This document shows positions 25,622 through 33,542 of a stretch of DNA of 64,000 bases, piece after piece (within the stretch, counting starts at the first letter, position 1; each line of letters opens with the position of its first letter). The stretch is taken from contig NZ_JAJNOC010000003.1 in NCBI RefSeq assembly GCF_021044825.1, forward strand, positions 463,775 to 527,774. Direction: 5' to 3'. The notes below the pieces were generated by a model that was not told the origin of the DNA, searched no databases, and saw only the letters and a list, made by a program, of their open reading frames with translations. Source of the DNA: Massilia phyllostachyos. GTDB taxonomy: Bacteria; Pseudomonadota; Gammaproteobacteria; Burkholderiales; Burkholderiaceae_D. A program made the translations under genes and the position numbers.

Positions 25622-25883
25622 GGAATCCTCCGTTCGGTGGACGCCGGACGCGCCGTCCGGCTCACCGTTGGAGCCGCGCGGACGCCTCCTGGTTCGGCAC
25701 CGCCAGCGCAACCGTTTTATGGCTTGCGCTGGATCAGATTTTTCTGAATTCCTTATGACATCCGACAAGTTTCTCTAATTGATGCGAATGCAACACGCAT
25801 GTAGTTGCTTTTTGTCACAGTCCGTCCGACAATTGTCCTGCAATTCCCGGCCCAGCCGAAACGCCAACAGGAATCGTCGAAAC

Positions 25884-27191
25884 ATGCCAAGTGCTGCGCC
25901 GCTCTACAGGAATCACGTGCTGGTCCTGTCGCAAAGTTTTTTCATCAAGGACAACCGGTCCGAGCTGCTGCTGCACGCCCACAAATACGATTTCGACATC
26001 CTGTTCTTCGACGAGGTCAGCCGCTTCGTCGAGGCGGTGGCGCGGGACGACGGCGACAACCTCTACCTGATCGACCTCGACGCCCTGCACAATATGCAGG
26101 CCGACATGGGCGACGGCCGCCGTACCCTGATGCTGGGCGAACTGCTGCAGCGCCTGCCGGCCGACCACAGCTATATCTACCTGCAGAGCGCGCGCCAGGG
26201 CGGCCGCTTCCTGCTGCAGCAGCGCCTGGTCGACAGCAATTGCCTGGCCTATGCGGAAAAGCCGATCGCCAACGACGTGCTGGTCGACAAGCTGTTCAAC
26301 CTGTTCGTGCAGAAGAAGCGCGGCGACCTGGTGCGGGTGGCGGTGCTGGGCGAGGTGGCCGGGCTGGACGCGGCCGCCCTGTTGCAGCGGCGTGTCGAAC
26401 TCATCCAGCATGCCGACCCCTATACCCTGCACGTGCGCGTGAAGGAGCTCCAGCCGGACCTGGTGCTGGTCACCGACAGCGAATACGCGCGCACCGACGC
26501 CATCGTCCGCGTGCTCAAGCGCAATATCGAAGCCGACCCGGTGCGCGAGACCGCGCTCCTGCAGCGCCGGCCGGACCCGGCGCTGGCGCGGCGCGCGCTG
26601 GCCGACGGTTTCGACGCGGTGCTCGACATGGCCGACCCGGCGCTGCTGGAAGCCCAGCTGCTCAACCGGGCGAATAAAATCCGCATCAACAAGGACCTGA
26701 TCGGCAAGGACCGCGCCACCGGCCTCTTGAACAAGGTCGGGCTGCGCAAGAAGGCGCAGGACCTGATCCGCCAGGCGGCGCAGGAAGGCCGTCCGCTGGC
26801 CTACGGCGTGATCGACATCGACAAGTTCAAGACCATCAACGATACCTGGGGCCATTCCTTCGGCGACATCGTGATCAAGCGCCTGTCGCTGACCCTGGCG
26901 GCGAAGCTGGGCGAGCACGACCTGCTCAGCCGTTTCGGCGGCGAGGAATTCGTGCTGGTGTTCTGGGATTGTTCGCTGGACGAGGGCCGGCGCAAGCTGG
27001 ACCTGCTGCGCCAGGCCTTCTGCGCGATTCCGTTCGAGGTCGGGCCGGCCGAGATCCGCCAGTTTTCCTTCAGCGGCGGGGTGGCCGCCTATCCGCACCA
27101 GCGCAGCGAGAACGAGCTGTTCCTGCGCGCCGACGCCATGCTGTACGAGGCCAAGCAGGGCGGGCGCAACCGCATCTGCGCGCAGGCCTGA
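25884..27191 (+). CDS. diguanylate cyclase (GGDEF) with receiver-like N-domains
   Basis: A 435-aa cytosolic protein. The C-terminal ~165 residues are a GGDEF domain: DRATGLLNKVGL starts it, IDIDKFKTINDTWGHSFGD holds the substrate Asn/Asp and RFGGEEFVLVFW (GGEEF near residue 353) is the catalytic motif, so it should make cyclic di-GMP. The RxxD inhibitory site is missing (GEHD stands there), hence no product feedback by that route. The first ~290 residues look like two receiver-type units: NLYLIDLDAL with AEKPI, then LVLVTDSE and FDAVLDMADP. The start at 25884 gives the first conserved residues; the open frame reaches 25779 but lacks a site. Confidence 0.85.
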   Translation: MPSAAPLYRNHVLVLSQSFFIKDNRSELLLHAHKYDFDILFFDEVSRFVEAVARDDGDNLYLIDLDALHNMQADMGDGRRTLMLGELLQRLPADHSYIYLQSARQGGRFLLQQRLVDSNCLAYAEKPIANDVLVDKLFNLFVQKKRGDLVRVAVLGEVAGLDAAALLQRRVELIQHADPYTLHVRVKELQPDLVLVTDSEYARTDAIVRVLKRNIEADPVRETALLQRRPDPALARRALADGFDAVLDMADPALLEAQLLNRANKIRINKDLIGKDRATGLLNKVGLRKKAQDLIRQAAQEGRPLAYGVIDIDKFKTINDTWGHSFGDIVIKRLSLTLAAKLGEHDLLSRFGGEEFVLVFWDCSLDEGRRKLDLLRQAFCAIPFEVGPAEIRQFSFSGGVAAYPHQRSENELFLRADAMLYEAKQGGRNRICAQA

Positions 27192-27196
27192 AAAAA

Positions 27197-27221
27197 AACG
27201 CCAGGCGCGCGGCCTGGCGTT
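27197..27221. terminator. bidirectional terminator
   Basis: AACGCCAGG / CCTGGCGTT (9 bp) between convergent genes. On the minus strand a run of eight T follows, so it mainly ends the host-attachment gene; the plus-strand side has only TTC. Confidence 0.85.
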
Positions 27222-27246
27222 CACCCCTTCACCTTGGGAAACCCGT

Positions 27247-27753
27247 TTATTCCGACTTGGCCGCGTGCGCTTGCAATTGCTCGCGCAGCTGCTGGGCGCT
27301 GGAATGCGTGTAGTCCTTGTTGACCTCGGTCTTGATCGCCCCCTGGACCGCCGGATTGAGCTTGGTGCGCAGCACGCCCAGGAATTCGGGCGAGGCGGCC
27401 AGCACCAGCTGCTGGTAGCGGCCTTCGTTGTGGGCCTTGAGCAGGTATTCGGCCACGTCCTTCGCGAACAGGTCGGCGGCGTGCTGGTCCGGCGTCTGGG
27501 CCGGCTGGTACAGCTTGTTCGGCGCCCCGGCCTTGGCGTTGTGGGCCATGCCGGCGCCCTCGTTGCCGCCGATGTTGTGCCGGGTTCCCGACGCGGCGGT
27601 CGGGCTGAGCTTATCGGTTTCGGTGTCTTCCGTGCGCAGTTGCGCCGCGGGACTGACCATGTCCTCGAGTTCCTGCAACGGTTCCTTGGAATCGGCCTCG
27701 GCGAAGAATCGTACACGGCCCGCATTGGCCGCAATAATCCAGGTTGTTGGCAT
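27247..27753 (-). CDS. host attachment protein family
   Basis: A 168-aa protein of the 'host attachment protein' family, named after an Agrobacterium rhicadhesin-type locus and now known as a small cytosolic protein linked to release-factor-like folds. Start MPTTWIIAANAGRVRFF is typical, as are LVLAASPEFLGVLR and LNPAVQGAIKTEVNKDYTH near the C-terminus. AGGGGGT precedes the ATG. The middle (SPTAASGTRHNIGGNEGAGMAHN) looks disordered. Divergent from the methyltransferase gene. Function in this organism unknown. Confidence 0.85.
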   Translation of the reverse strand: MPTTWIIAANAGRVRFFAEADSKEPLQELEDMVSPAAQLRTEDTETDKLSPTAASGTRHNIGGNEGAGMAHNAKAGAPNKLYQPAQTPDQHAADLFAKDVAEYLLKAHNEGRYQQLVLAASPEFLGVLRTKLNPAVQGAIKTEVNKDYTHSSAQQLREQLQAHAAKSE

Positions 27754-27946
27754 ACTTACCCCCTGTCAATGATGAGTTGTTGGCGATCGTGTCCAGCTCG
27801 ATCAGGTGTCGGCCCAGTATAGCTTTGCTTCCCGAAGCCCGGCGCACCGACGCCGCCTGGCGTGTGCGGGCTGGCGCCGACAGCGAATCTTTTCCGCTGC
27901 CGTCCGGTCTAACGAGGTTCCCTGGTTGTTTTGAAGGAGAGCGAAG

Positions 27947-28822
27947 ATGAGTCAACCCATTCCTTCCACACCGCCGCCGCGCCAGGCGCCGGACGCCATC
28001 GGGCCGGACTACGCGGCCATCAAGCAGCGCCAGCAGGCCACCTGGGCCAGCGGCGACTTCGCCGTGGTCGGCGTCACCCTGCAGATCGTCGGCGAGACGC
28101 TGGCCGAGGCGGCCGACATCCGCGCCGGCGAGCGCGTCATCGACATCGCCGCCGGCAACGGCAACGCCAGCCTGGCCGCGGCGCACCGCTTCGCGCGCGT
28201 GACCTCGACCGACTACGTCCCGGCCCTGCTCGAGAAGGGCCGGGCCCGCGCCGCCGCCGAGGGCCTGCAGATCGACTTCCGCGAGGCCGACGCCGAAGCG
28301 CTGCCCTTCGGGGACGCCAGCTTCGACGTCGCGCTGTCCACCTTCGGCGTCATGTTCGCGCCCGACCATGCGCGCTGCGCACGCGAGATGATGCGGGTGG
28401 TGCGGCCCGGCGGGCGGATCGGCATCGCCAACTGGACCGCCGACGGCCTGATCGGCCAGCTGTTCAAGACCCTGGGACGCTACGTGGCGCCGCCGGCCGG
28501 CCTGGCGCCGCCCTCGATGTGGGGCAGCGAGGATTACCTGCGCCAGCTGTTCGGGCCCGACGCCGCCAGCATCCGCGCCGCGCCCCGCATCTTCAACTTC
28601 CGCTACGCCTCGCCGGCGCACTGGATCCAGGTGTTCCGCGATTACTACGGCCCCTTGAACAAGGCCTTCGCCGCGCTCGATCCGGACGGCCAGCAGGCGC
28701 TGGAGAACGACATCGGCGCCATGCTCGAACGCTTCAACGTGGCCGGCGACGCTTCGCTGGTGGCGCCCGCCGAGTACCTGGAGGCGGTGATCGTCAAGCG
28801 CCTGCCTGAAGTCCTGCATTGA
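27947..28822 (+). CDS. class I SAM-dependent methyltransferase
   Basis: A 291-aa Rossmann-fold methyltransferase of the UbiE/Methyltransf_11 kind. Motif I is VIDIAAGNGNASLAAAHRFA, binding S-adenosylmethionine; DFREADAEALPFGDASFDVALSTFGVMFAPDH is the motif II-III block and REMMRVVRPGGRIGIANW is motif IV. The C-terminal half is helical and may hold the acceptor. Substrate unknown. AAGGAG eight bases before the ATG fixes the start. It is divergent from the host-attachment gene and 112 bp ahead of the binding protein. Confidence 0.87.
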   Translation: MSQPIPSTPPPRQAPDAIGPDYAAIKQRQQATWASGDFAVVGVTLQIVGETLAEAADIRAGERVIDIAAGNGNASLAAAHRFARVTSTDYVPALLEKGRARAAAEGLQIDFREADAEALPFGDASFDVALSTFGVMFAPDHARCAREMMRVVRPGGRIGIANWTADGLIGQLFKTLGRYVAPPAGLAPPSMWGSEDYLRQLFGPDAASIRAAPRIFNFRYASPAHWIQVFRDYYGPLNKAFAALDPDGQQALENDIGAMLERFNVAGDASLVAPAEYLEAVIVKRLPEVLH

Positions 28823-28934
28823 CCTTGCCGCGGCGGGCCGCCCGGCCTGCCGCACTGTTCGCGGCGCACGCTTGCGCTGGCTGCATATCTTTCCTGGCAT
28901 TACAATCGGAGCCATTCATTCGAGAAAGGCTGCC

Positions 28935-30068
28935 ATGCGCTTGTCCGCACTGTTGTCGTTACTCTGCCTGGCCGCGCCGGCCACTGCCCAGGTCGACGTC
29001 ATCATCGGTACCGCCTCGCCGCTGTCCGGCCCCGGCGCCCACCAGGGCAAGGACATCGAGGACGGCGCCCGCATGGCGATCGACGAATTGAACGCGAAGG
29101 GCATCGTGCTCGGCGGCCAGAAAGTACGCTGGCGCCTGATGGCGGAAGACGACGCCAGCGACCCGAAGACCGGCACCGCGGTGGCCCAGAAGCTGGTCGA
29201 CGCCAAGGTGGCCGCCGTGGTCGGGCACCTGAATTCCGGCCCCACGGTGCCGGCCTCGAAGATCTACGCCAGCGCCGGCGTGCCGCAGATCTCGCCGGCG
29301 GCTACCACCCCGGTCTATACCCGACAGGGTTATAAAACCGCGTTCCGGGTGGTGGCCGACGACAGCCTGATCGGCCGCACCCTGGCCGGCTACGCCCTGA
29401 ACAAGCTGAAGGCGAAGCGCATCGCCGTGATCGACGACCGCACCGCCTTCGGCCAGGGCCTGGCCGACGAATTCCTGAAGGAGGTGCGCAAGCACGGCGG
29501 CGCCAGTGTCGTCAGCCGCCAGTTCACCCACGACAAGGCCACCGATTTCAGCGCCATCCTGACCCAGATCCGCGGGAAGAAGCCGGACGTGATCTTCTAC
29601 GGCGGCATGGATGCGGTGGCCGGCCCCATGCTCAAGCAGATGAAGACCCTCGGGGTGAACGCCGCCTTCGTCGCCGGCGACGGCGTGTGCTCGGAAAAGC
29701 TGCCGCTGCTGGCGGGCGACGCGCTGGCCGACGGCAAGGTGGTGTGCGCGGTGGCCGGCGGCGTCGAGGGCGCGCGCGAGGCGAATTACACCGCCTTCCT
29801 CGAACGCTTCCGCCGGCGCTACGGGCACCCGGTCGAGACCTATGCGCCGTACGCCTACGATGCGGTGATGGTGTTCGCCGCCGCGATCCAGAAGGCCGGG
29901 TCGGCCCAGCCGGCGCGTTTCCTGCCGCAGCTCGCGCAAGTGCGCCACGAGGGCGTGACCGGCGCCATCGCCTTCGACGCCAAGGGCGACCTGCGCGACG
30001 CCGCGATGACCCTGTACACCTACCGCCAGGGCAAGAAGGTCAAGCTGCAGGTAGTGCGTGGCAAGTGA
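28935..30068 (+). CDS. branched-chain amino acid-type ABC transporter substrate-binding protein
   Basis: A 377-aa periplasmic binding protein of the LivJ/LivK fold. It has a signal peptide (MRLSALLSLLCLAAPATA, cut before QVD) and two alternating lobes: IGTASPLSGPGAHQGKDIEDG at the start, AVVGHLNSGPTVPASKIYASAGVPQISPAAT, KRIAVIDDRTAFGQGLADEF, PDVIFYGGMDAVAGPMLKQM, and YAPYAYDAVMVFAAAI. Start at 28935 follows GAGAAAGG. No permease or ATPase gene is beside it, so it is an orphan or serves a distant transporter. A TACAAT (-10-like) is at 28901-28906. Confidence 0.9.
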   Translation: MRLSALLSLLCLAAPATAQVDVIIGTASPLSGPGAHQGKDIEDGARMAIDELNAKGIVLGGQKVRWRLMAEDDASDPKTGTAVAQKLVDAKVAAVVGHLNSGPTVPASKIYASAGVPQISPAATTPVYTRQGYKTAFRVVADDSLIGRTLAGYALNKLKAKRIAVIDDRTAFGQGLADEFLKEVRKHGGASVVSRQFTHDKATDFSAILTQIRGKKPDVIFYGGMDAVAGPMLKQMKTLGVNAAFVAGDGVCSEKLPLLAGDALADGKVVCAVAGGVEGAREANYTAFLERFRRRYGHPVETYAPYAYDAVMVFAAAIQKAGSAQPARFLPQLAQVRHEGVTGAIAFDAKGDLRDAAMTLYTYRQGKKVKLQVVRGK

Positions 30069-30180
30069 TTTCCTGTATTGACGAGTGTATGTAACAACGC
30101 TTGTACAAAAATGGCCTTGGCACGCCTCTTCCAGTTGGATTAGGATCGTTTGATTCCTAACACCAACAATGGAGAAAGAG

Positions 30181-32253
30181 ATGAAGCGTAGCCTGTGCAG
30201 CAGTGTGATCGCGGGATTGTTCGTCGTTGCCGCCCCTGCGTTCGCGCACGACGGGGCTGCAGCCGCCACCACCGCGCCGTCGAGCGCCGCGGCCGCGACG
30301 GCTTCGGGCATCGACGTGGCGGCGATCGACCGCGAAGTGCGTCCCCAGGACGACTTCTTCCGCTACACCCAGGGCAAGTGGCTGAAGGACGTCGACATTC
30401 CGTCGGACCGTTCCAGCTGGAGCGCCTTCAGCATCGCCCAGGAGCGCGTCGAAGGCCAGATCAGCGCCATCATCGAAGAGGCGGCCGCCCAGAAGAACGC
30501 GAAGGCCGGCTCGGAAGCCCAGAAGATCGGCGACCTCTACACCAGCTACGTCGACCAGGCGCGCCGCGACCAGCTCGGCCTGGCCCCATTGAAGGCGGAA
30601 CTGGCGCGCGTCCAGGCGCTGAAGGACAAGCGCGGCCTGGCGGCCCTGATGGCGCACCTCGACCGCATCGGCGTCGACGGCCCGTTCGGCATGGGCGTCG
30701 GCCAGGACAACAAGGATTCGACCCGCTACGTGGTCAGCATCGGCCAGTCCGGCATCGGCATGCCGGACCGCGACTACTACCTGAACGACAAGGACGCGCG
30801 CCTGAAGGAGATCCGCGCCAAGTACCAGGCCCACGTCGAGAAGATGCTGGCCCTGGCCGGCCACCAGGACGCGGCCGCCAAGGCCCAGCAGATCGTGGCG
30901 CTGGAAACCGAGATCGCGCGCATCCAGTGGACCAAGGTCGAGAACCGCGACCCGGTCAAGCGCTACAACAAGAAGTCCCTGGCCGAGCTGCGCGCGCTGG
31001 CTCCGGGCATCGACTGGGACAGCTACCTGAAGGGCACCGGCGTCGGCAAGGCGACCTCGGTCATCGTCAGCCAACCGTCCTACCTGGAAGGCCTGGACAA
31101 GCTGGTCGGTGCGACCCCGGTCGACACCTGGAAGTCCTACTTCGAGTTCCGCATGCTGAGCTCCTACGCTTCCTACCTGTCGCAGCCCTTCGTGGACGAG
31201 AGCTTCGCCTTCCGCGGCGCCGTGCTGTCGGGCCAGAAGGAAAACCGTCCGCTGGACAAGCGCGCGATCGCCGAAGTCAACCGCACCCTGAGCGAAGTCG
31301 TCGGCAAGGCCTACGTGACCCAGCACTTCCCGGCCGAGCGCAAGCAGCAGGTGCTGGACATGGCGAAGAACTTCATCACCGCCTTCGGCGAAGGCATCGA
31401 CCAGCTCGAATGGATGTCGCCGGAGACCAAGAAGCAGGCCCACGCCAAGCTGGCCAAGATCAACGTCAAGATCGGCTATCCGGACAAATGGCGCGACTAC
31501 TCGAAGCTGAAGATCGTGCGCGGCGACCTGGTCGGCAACATGATGCGTGCGCGCGAGTTCGGCCATGACTACATGGTGAACCGCCTCGGCAAGCCGGTCG
31601 ACCGCAGCGTGTGGGGCATGTCGCCGCAGACCGTCAACGCCTACTACAGCCCGACCCTGAACGAAGTCGTGTTCCCGGCCGCGCGCCTGCAGTATCCGCT
31701 GTACGACGCCAACGCCGAACCGGCGGTCAACTACGGCTCGGTCGGCATCTCGATCGGCCACGAGATCAGCCACGCCTTCGATGACAAGGGTTCGCAGTAC
31801 GACGGCGACGGCAACCTGCGCAACTGGTGGACCGAGGAAGACGCCAGGCAGTTCGCGGCGCGCGGCAAGGTGCTGGTCGACCAGTACGCCGGCTACAGCC
31901 CGCTGCCGGGCTACAACCTGAACGGCGAGCTGACCCTGGGCGAGAACATCGCGGACAACGCCGGCGCCATCATGGCCAGCCGCGCCTACAAGATCTACCT
32001 GAAGGGCAAGCCGGGTCCGGTGATCGACGGCTTCACCGCCGAGCAGCGCATCTTCATGGGCCTGTCGCAGGCGCGCAAGGGCAAGGCGCGCGACGCCGCG
32101 CTGATCTCGCAGGTCAAGACCGACCCGCACTCGCCGTCGGAATTCCGCGTGAACGGCAGCCTGCGCAACCACCCGGGCTTCTATGAAGCCTTCGACGTGA
32201 AGGCGGGCGACAAGATGTACCTGGAGCCGAAGGATCGTGTGATCTTCTGGTAA
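30181..32253 (+). CDS. M13 family metallopeptidase (neprilysin/PepO type)
   Basis: A 690-aa exported zinc endopeptidase. Starts at the ATG at 30181, right after GGAGAAAGAG; a signal peptide ends AFAHD. The peptidase domain has HEISH (527-531) with the M13 second motif ENIADNAG holding Glu at ~588, and the substrate-site VNAYYSPTLNEVVFPA before it and CxW-like end ...KDRVIFW, the family C-terminus. The N-terminal large lobe (FFRYTQGKWLKDVDIPSDRSSW) is present, so the protein is complete. It works in the periplasm on short peptides. A strong terminator follows 42 bases after the stop. Confidence 0.95.
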   Translation: MKRSLCSSVIAGLFVVAAPAFAHDGAAAATTAPSSAAAATASGIDVAAIDREVRPQDDFFRYTQGKWLKDVDIPSDRSSWSAFSIAQERVEGQISAIIEEAAAQKNAKAGSEAQKIGDLYTSYVDQARRDQLGLAPLKAELARVQALKDKRGLAALMAHLDRIGVDGPFGMGVGQDNKDSTRYVVSIGQSGIGMPDRDYYLNDKDARLKEIRAKYQAHVEKMLALAGHQDAAAKAQQIVALETEIARIQWTKVENRDPVKRYNKKSLAELRALAPGIDWDSYLKGTGVGKATSVIVSQPSYLEGLDKLVGATPVDTWKSYFEFRMLSSYASYLSQPFVDESFAFRGAVLSGQKENRPLDKRAIAEVNRTLSEVVGKAYVTQHFPAERKQQVLDMAKNFITAFGEGIDQLEWMSPETKKQAHAKLAKINVKIGYPDKWRDYSKLKIVRGDLVGNMMRAREFGHDYMVNRLGKPVDRSVWGMSPQTVNAYYSPTLNEVVFPAARLQYPLYDANAEPAVNYGSVGISIGHEISHAFDDKGSQYDGDGNLRNWWTEEDARQFAARGKVLVDQYAGYSPLPGYNLNGELTLGENIADNAGAIMASRAYKIYLKGKPGPVIDGFTAEQRIFMGLSQARKGKARDAALISQVKTDPHSPSEFRVNGSLRNHPGFYEAFDVKAGDKMYLEPKDRVIFW

Positions 32254-32294
32254 TCGCCTGGTGACAAGGTGCCGTTTTCTTAGGCGCCATTGAC

Positions 32295-32326
32295 CGACGA
32301 ACGCCACCTTCGGGTGGCGTTCGTCG
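32295..32326 (+). terminator. strong hairpin terminator
   Basis: Perfect 14-bp stem CGACGAACGCCACC / GGTGGCGTTCGTCG around a TTCG tetraloop, then TT. It ends the M13 message and isolates the downstream pair. Confidence 0.85.
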
Positions 32327-32402
32327 TTAACGACTGGATCAAATCGGCGCGGGTGCGGATTGTTAGACTGGCCGGCTCCTCCACCATCTGTTTGACGCCA
32401 TC

Positions 32403-33473
32403 ATGTCCAGGAAAAAACATGCCGCGCATCGCCAGGCCAGGCCGGGCGCTGTGCAGGGTTCGCGCGCCCGCAAGCAGTGCGAAGCGCTCGGCGCGAGACT
32501 GAGCGCCGTCGACGCCGACATGCTGGCCTGGGAAGCGGCGAGTGAAAAAGCGAGCGAACTGTACCGAAGCAGCCTGATCCCTCTGGACGAGTCGGTCCGG
32601 CGCGGTCTGCGCGAACTGGTCCTGCTGCTCGACCGCATGCACGCGGAGGCGGCGCTGGATGACGAGGAGCGCGAGATCCTGTCGGACATTCTCGCCAATA
32701 TGGCGGCCGGCCTGCTCGACGCAGATGCGCAGGACGAGGAGGCTGATGATGACATCGTCATCGACGATCCCGAACTGGCCGCGATCTACGAGCGTCACCG
32801 GGATGACGAGGTGGAACCGGTCACGGCCTTCGAGCAACTCGTCGTGCAGGTCCAGGGCATCGACCTGGACCGCCTGCCGACCAGGGAGTCGCTGCGCGTC
32901 GTGGTCGCGGCAGAAGCGGAAACCGCACTCGCGCAGCTGGCCCGAACCGCGGACAAGTTCGAACAGCTGGCGGCACGGCGCCATGCGAACCTGGTGCAGC
33001 TGCAGCAGGCGGAGGACGCGCTGGCCGCAGAACTGACGGCGGCGCTGCACGGCGCGCAGGCCATGGACGAGACAACGCGGCTGGCGCACCTGCGGCGCAT
33101 CGATGCCGCGCGAGCGCGGACCACACTGGCGGACCTGCTGGCGGTCGGCTTCGAGCTTGAACAGGGCGGCTTCATCGGGCACTTTTCCGAGAAACGCATT
33201 ACCGGCTACAAGCAGCTACTGAACGAGGTGCTGCAGCTCACCGAACAGGAATTCATTGTCGGCAAGGGCTTGATCCTGGCCGAGCTGGAACTGGAAGTCG
33301 AGCCGGAGCAGGTCCCGGCGCTGACGGCGGCCGACTTGCTGGCGATGATGGGCATCATGGCCGACACCTTGCGCAAGGAACTTGCCGAGGTGGAGCGCGA
33401 CCTGGTCGAACTGCGCGATCCTCGCCAGCTGAAGACCTGGCTGCGCACGGCGAGTGTGCGCGAAGCTTGGTGA
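32403..33473 (+). CDS. J-domain-like co-chaperone relative lacking the HPD motif (356 aa)
   Basis: From memory the overall layout matches a group annotated 'J domain-containing' protein in Burkholderiales and Pseudomonas: an N-terminal helical block (LRELVLLLDRMHAEAALDDEEREILSDIL), an acidic linker with LAAIYERH, then a region that in relatives is a J-domain, and a closing HFSEKRITGYKQLLNEVLQL and LRDPRQLKTWLR. Here I see no His-Pro-Asp, so if the relation is right this copy cannot stimulate DnaK and may only be a scaffold. It is entirely cytosolic and helical. The SNF2 helicase begins 70 bp downstream on the same strand, so a joint role is plausible. Family assignment is tentative. Confidence 0.55.
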   Translation: MSRKKHAAHRQARPGAVQGSRARKQCEALGARLSAVDADMLAWEAASEKASELYRSSLIPLDESVRRGLRELVLLLDRMHAEAALDDEEREILSDILANMAAGLLDADAQDEEADDDIVIDDPELAAIYERHRDDEVEPVTAFEQLVVQVQGIDLDRLPTRESLRVVVAAEAETALAQLARTADKFEQLAARRHANLVQLQQAEDALAAELTAALHGAQAMDETTRLAHLRRIDAARARTTLADLLAVGFELEQGGFIGHFSEKRITGYKQLLNEVLQLTEQEFIVGKGLILAELELEVEPEQVPALTAADLLAMMGIMADTLRKELAEVERDLVELRDPRQLKTWLRTASVREAW

Positions 33474-33542
33474 GCGCCAGCGCCGATGCGGCGCTGCGGA
33501 ATTGCTACACTGTCGGACTTCGCCCGCCATTCTTGCCGCCTC

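Noticed and set aside
30078..30106. TTGACG promoter before the M13 gene
   Set aside because: No acceptable -10 box at 16-18 bases.
30157..32307. 716-codon open frame on the minus strand
   Set aside because: Shadow of the M13 peptidase gene.
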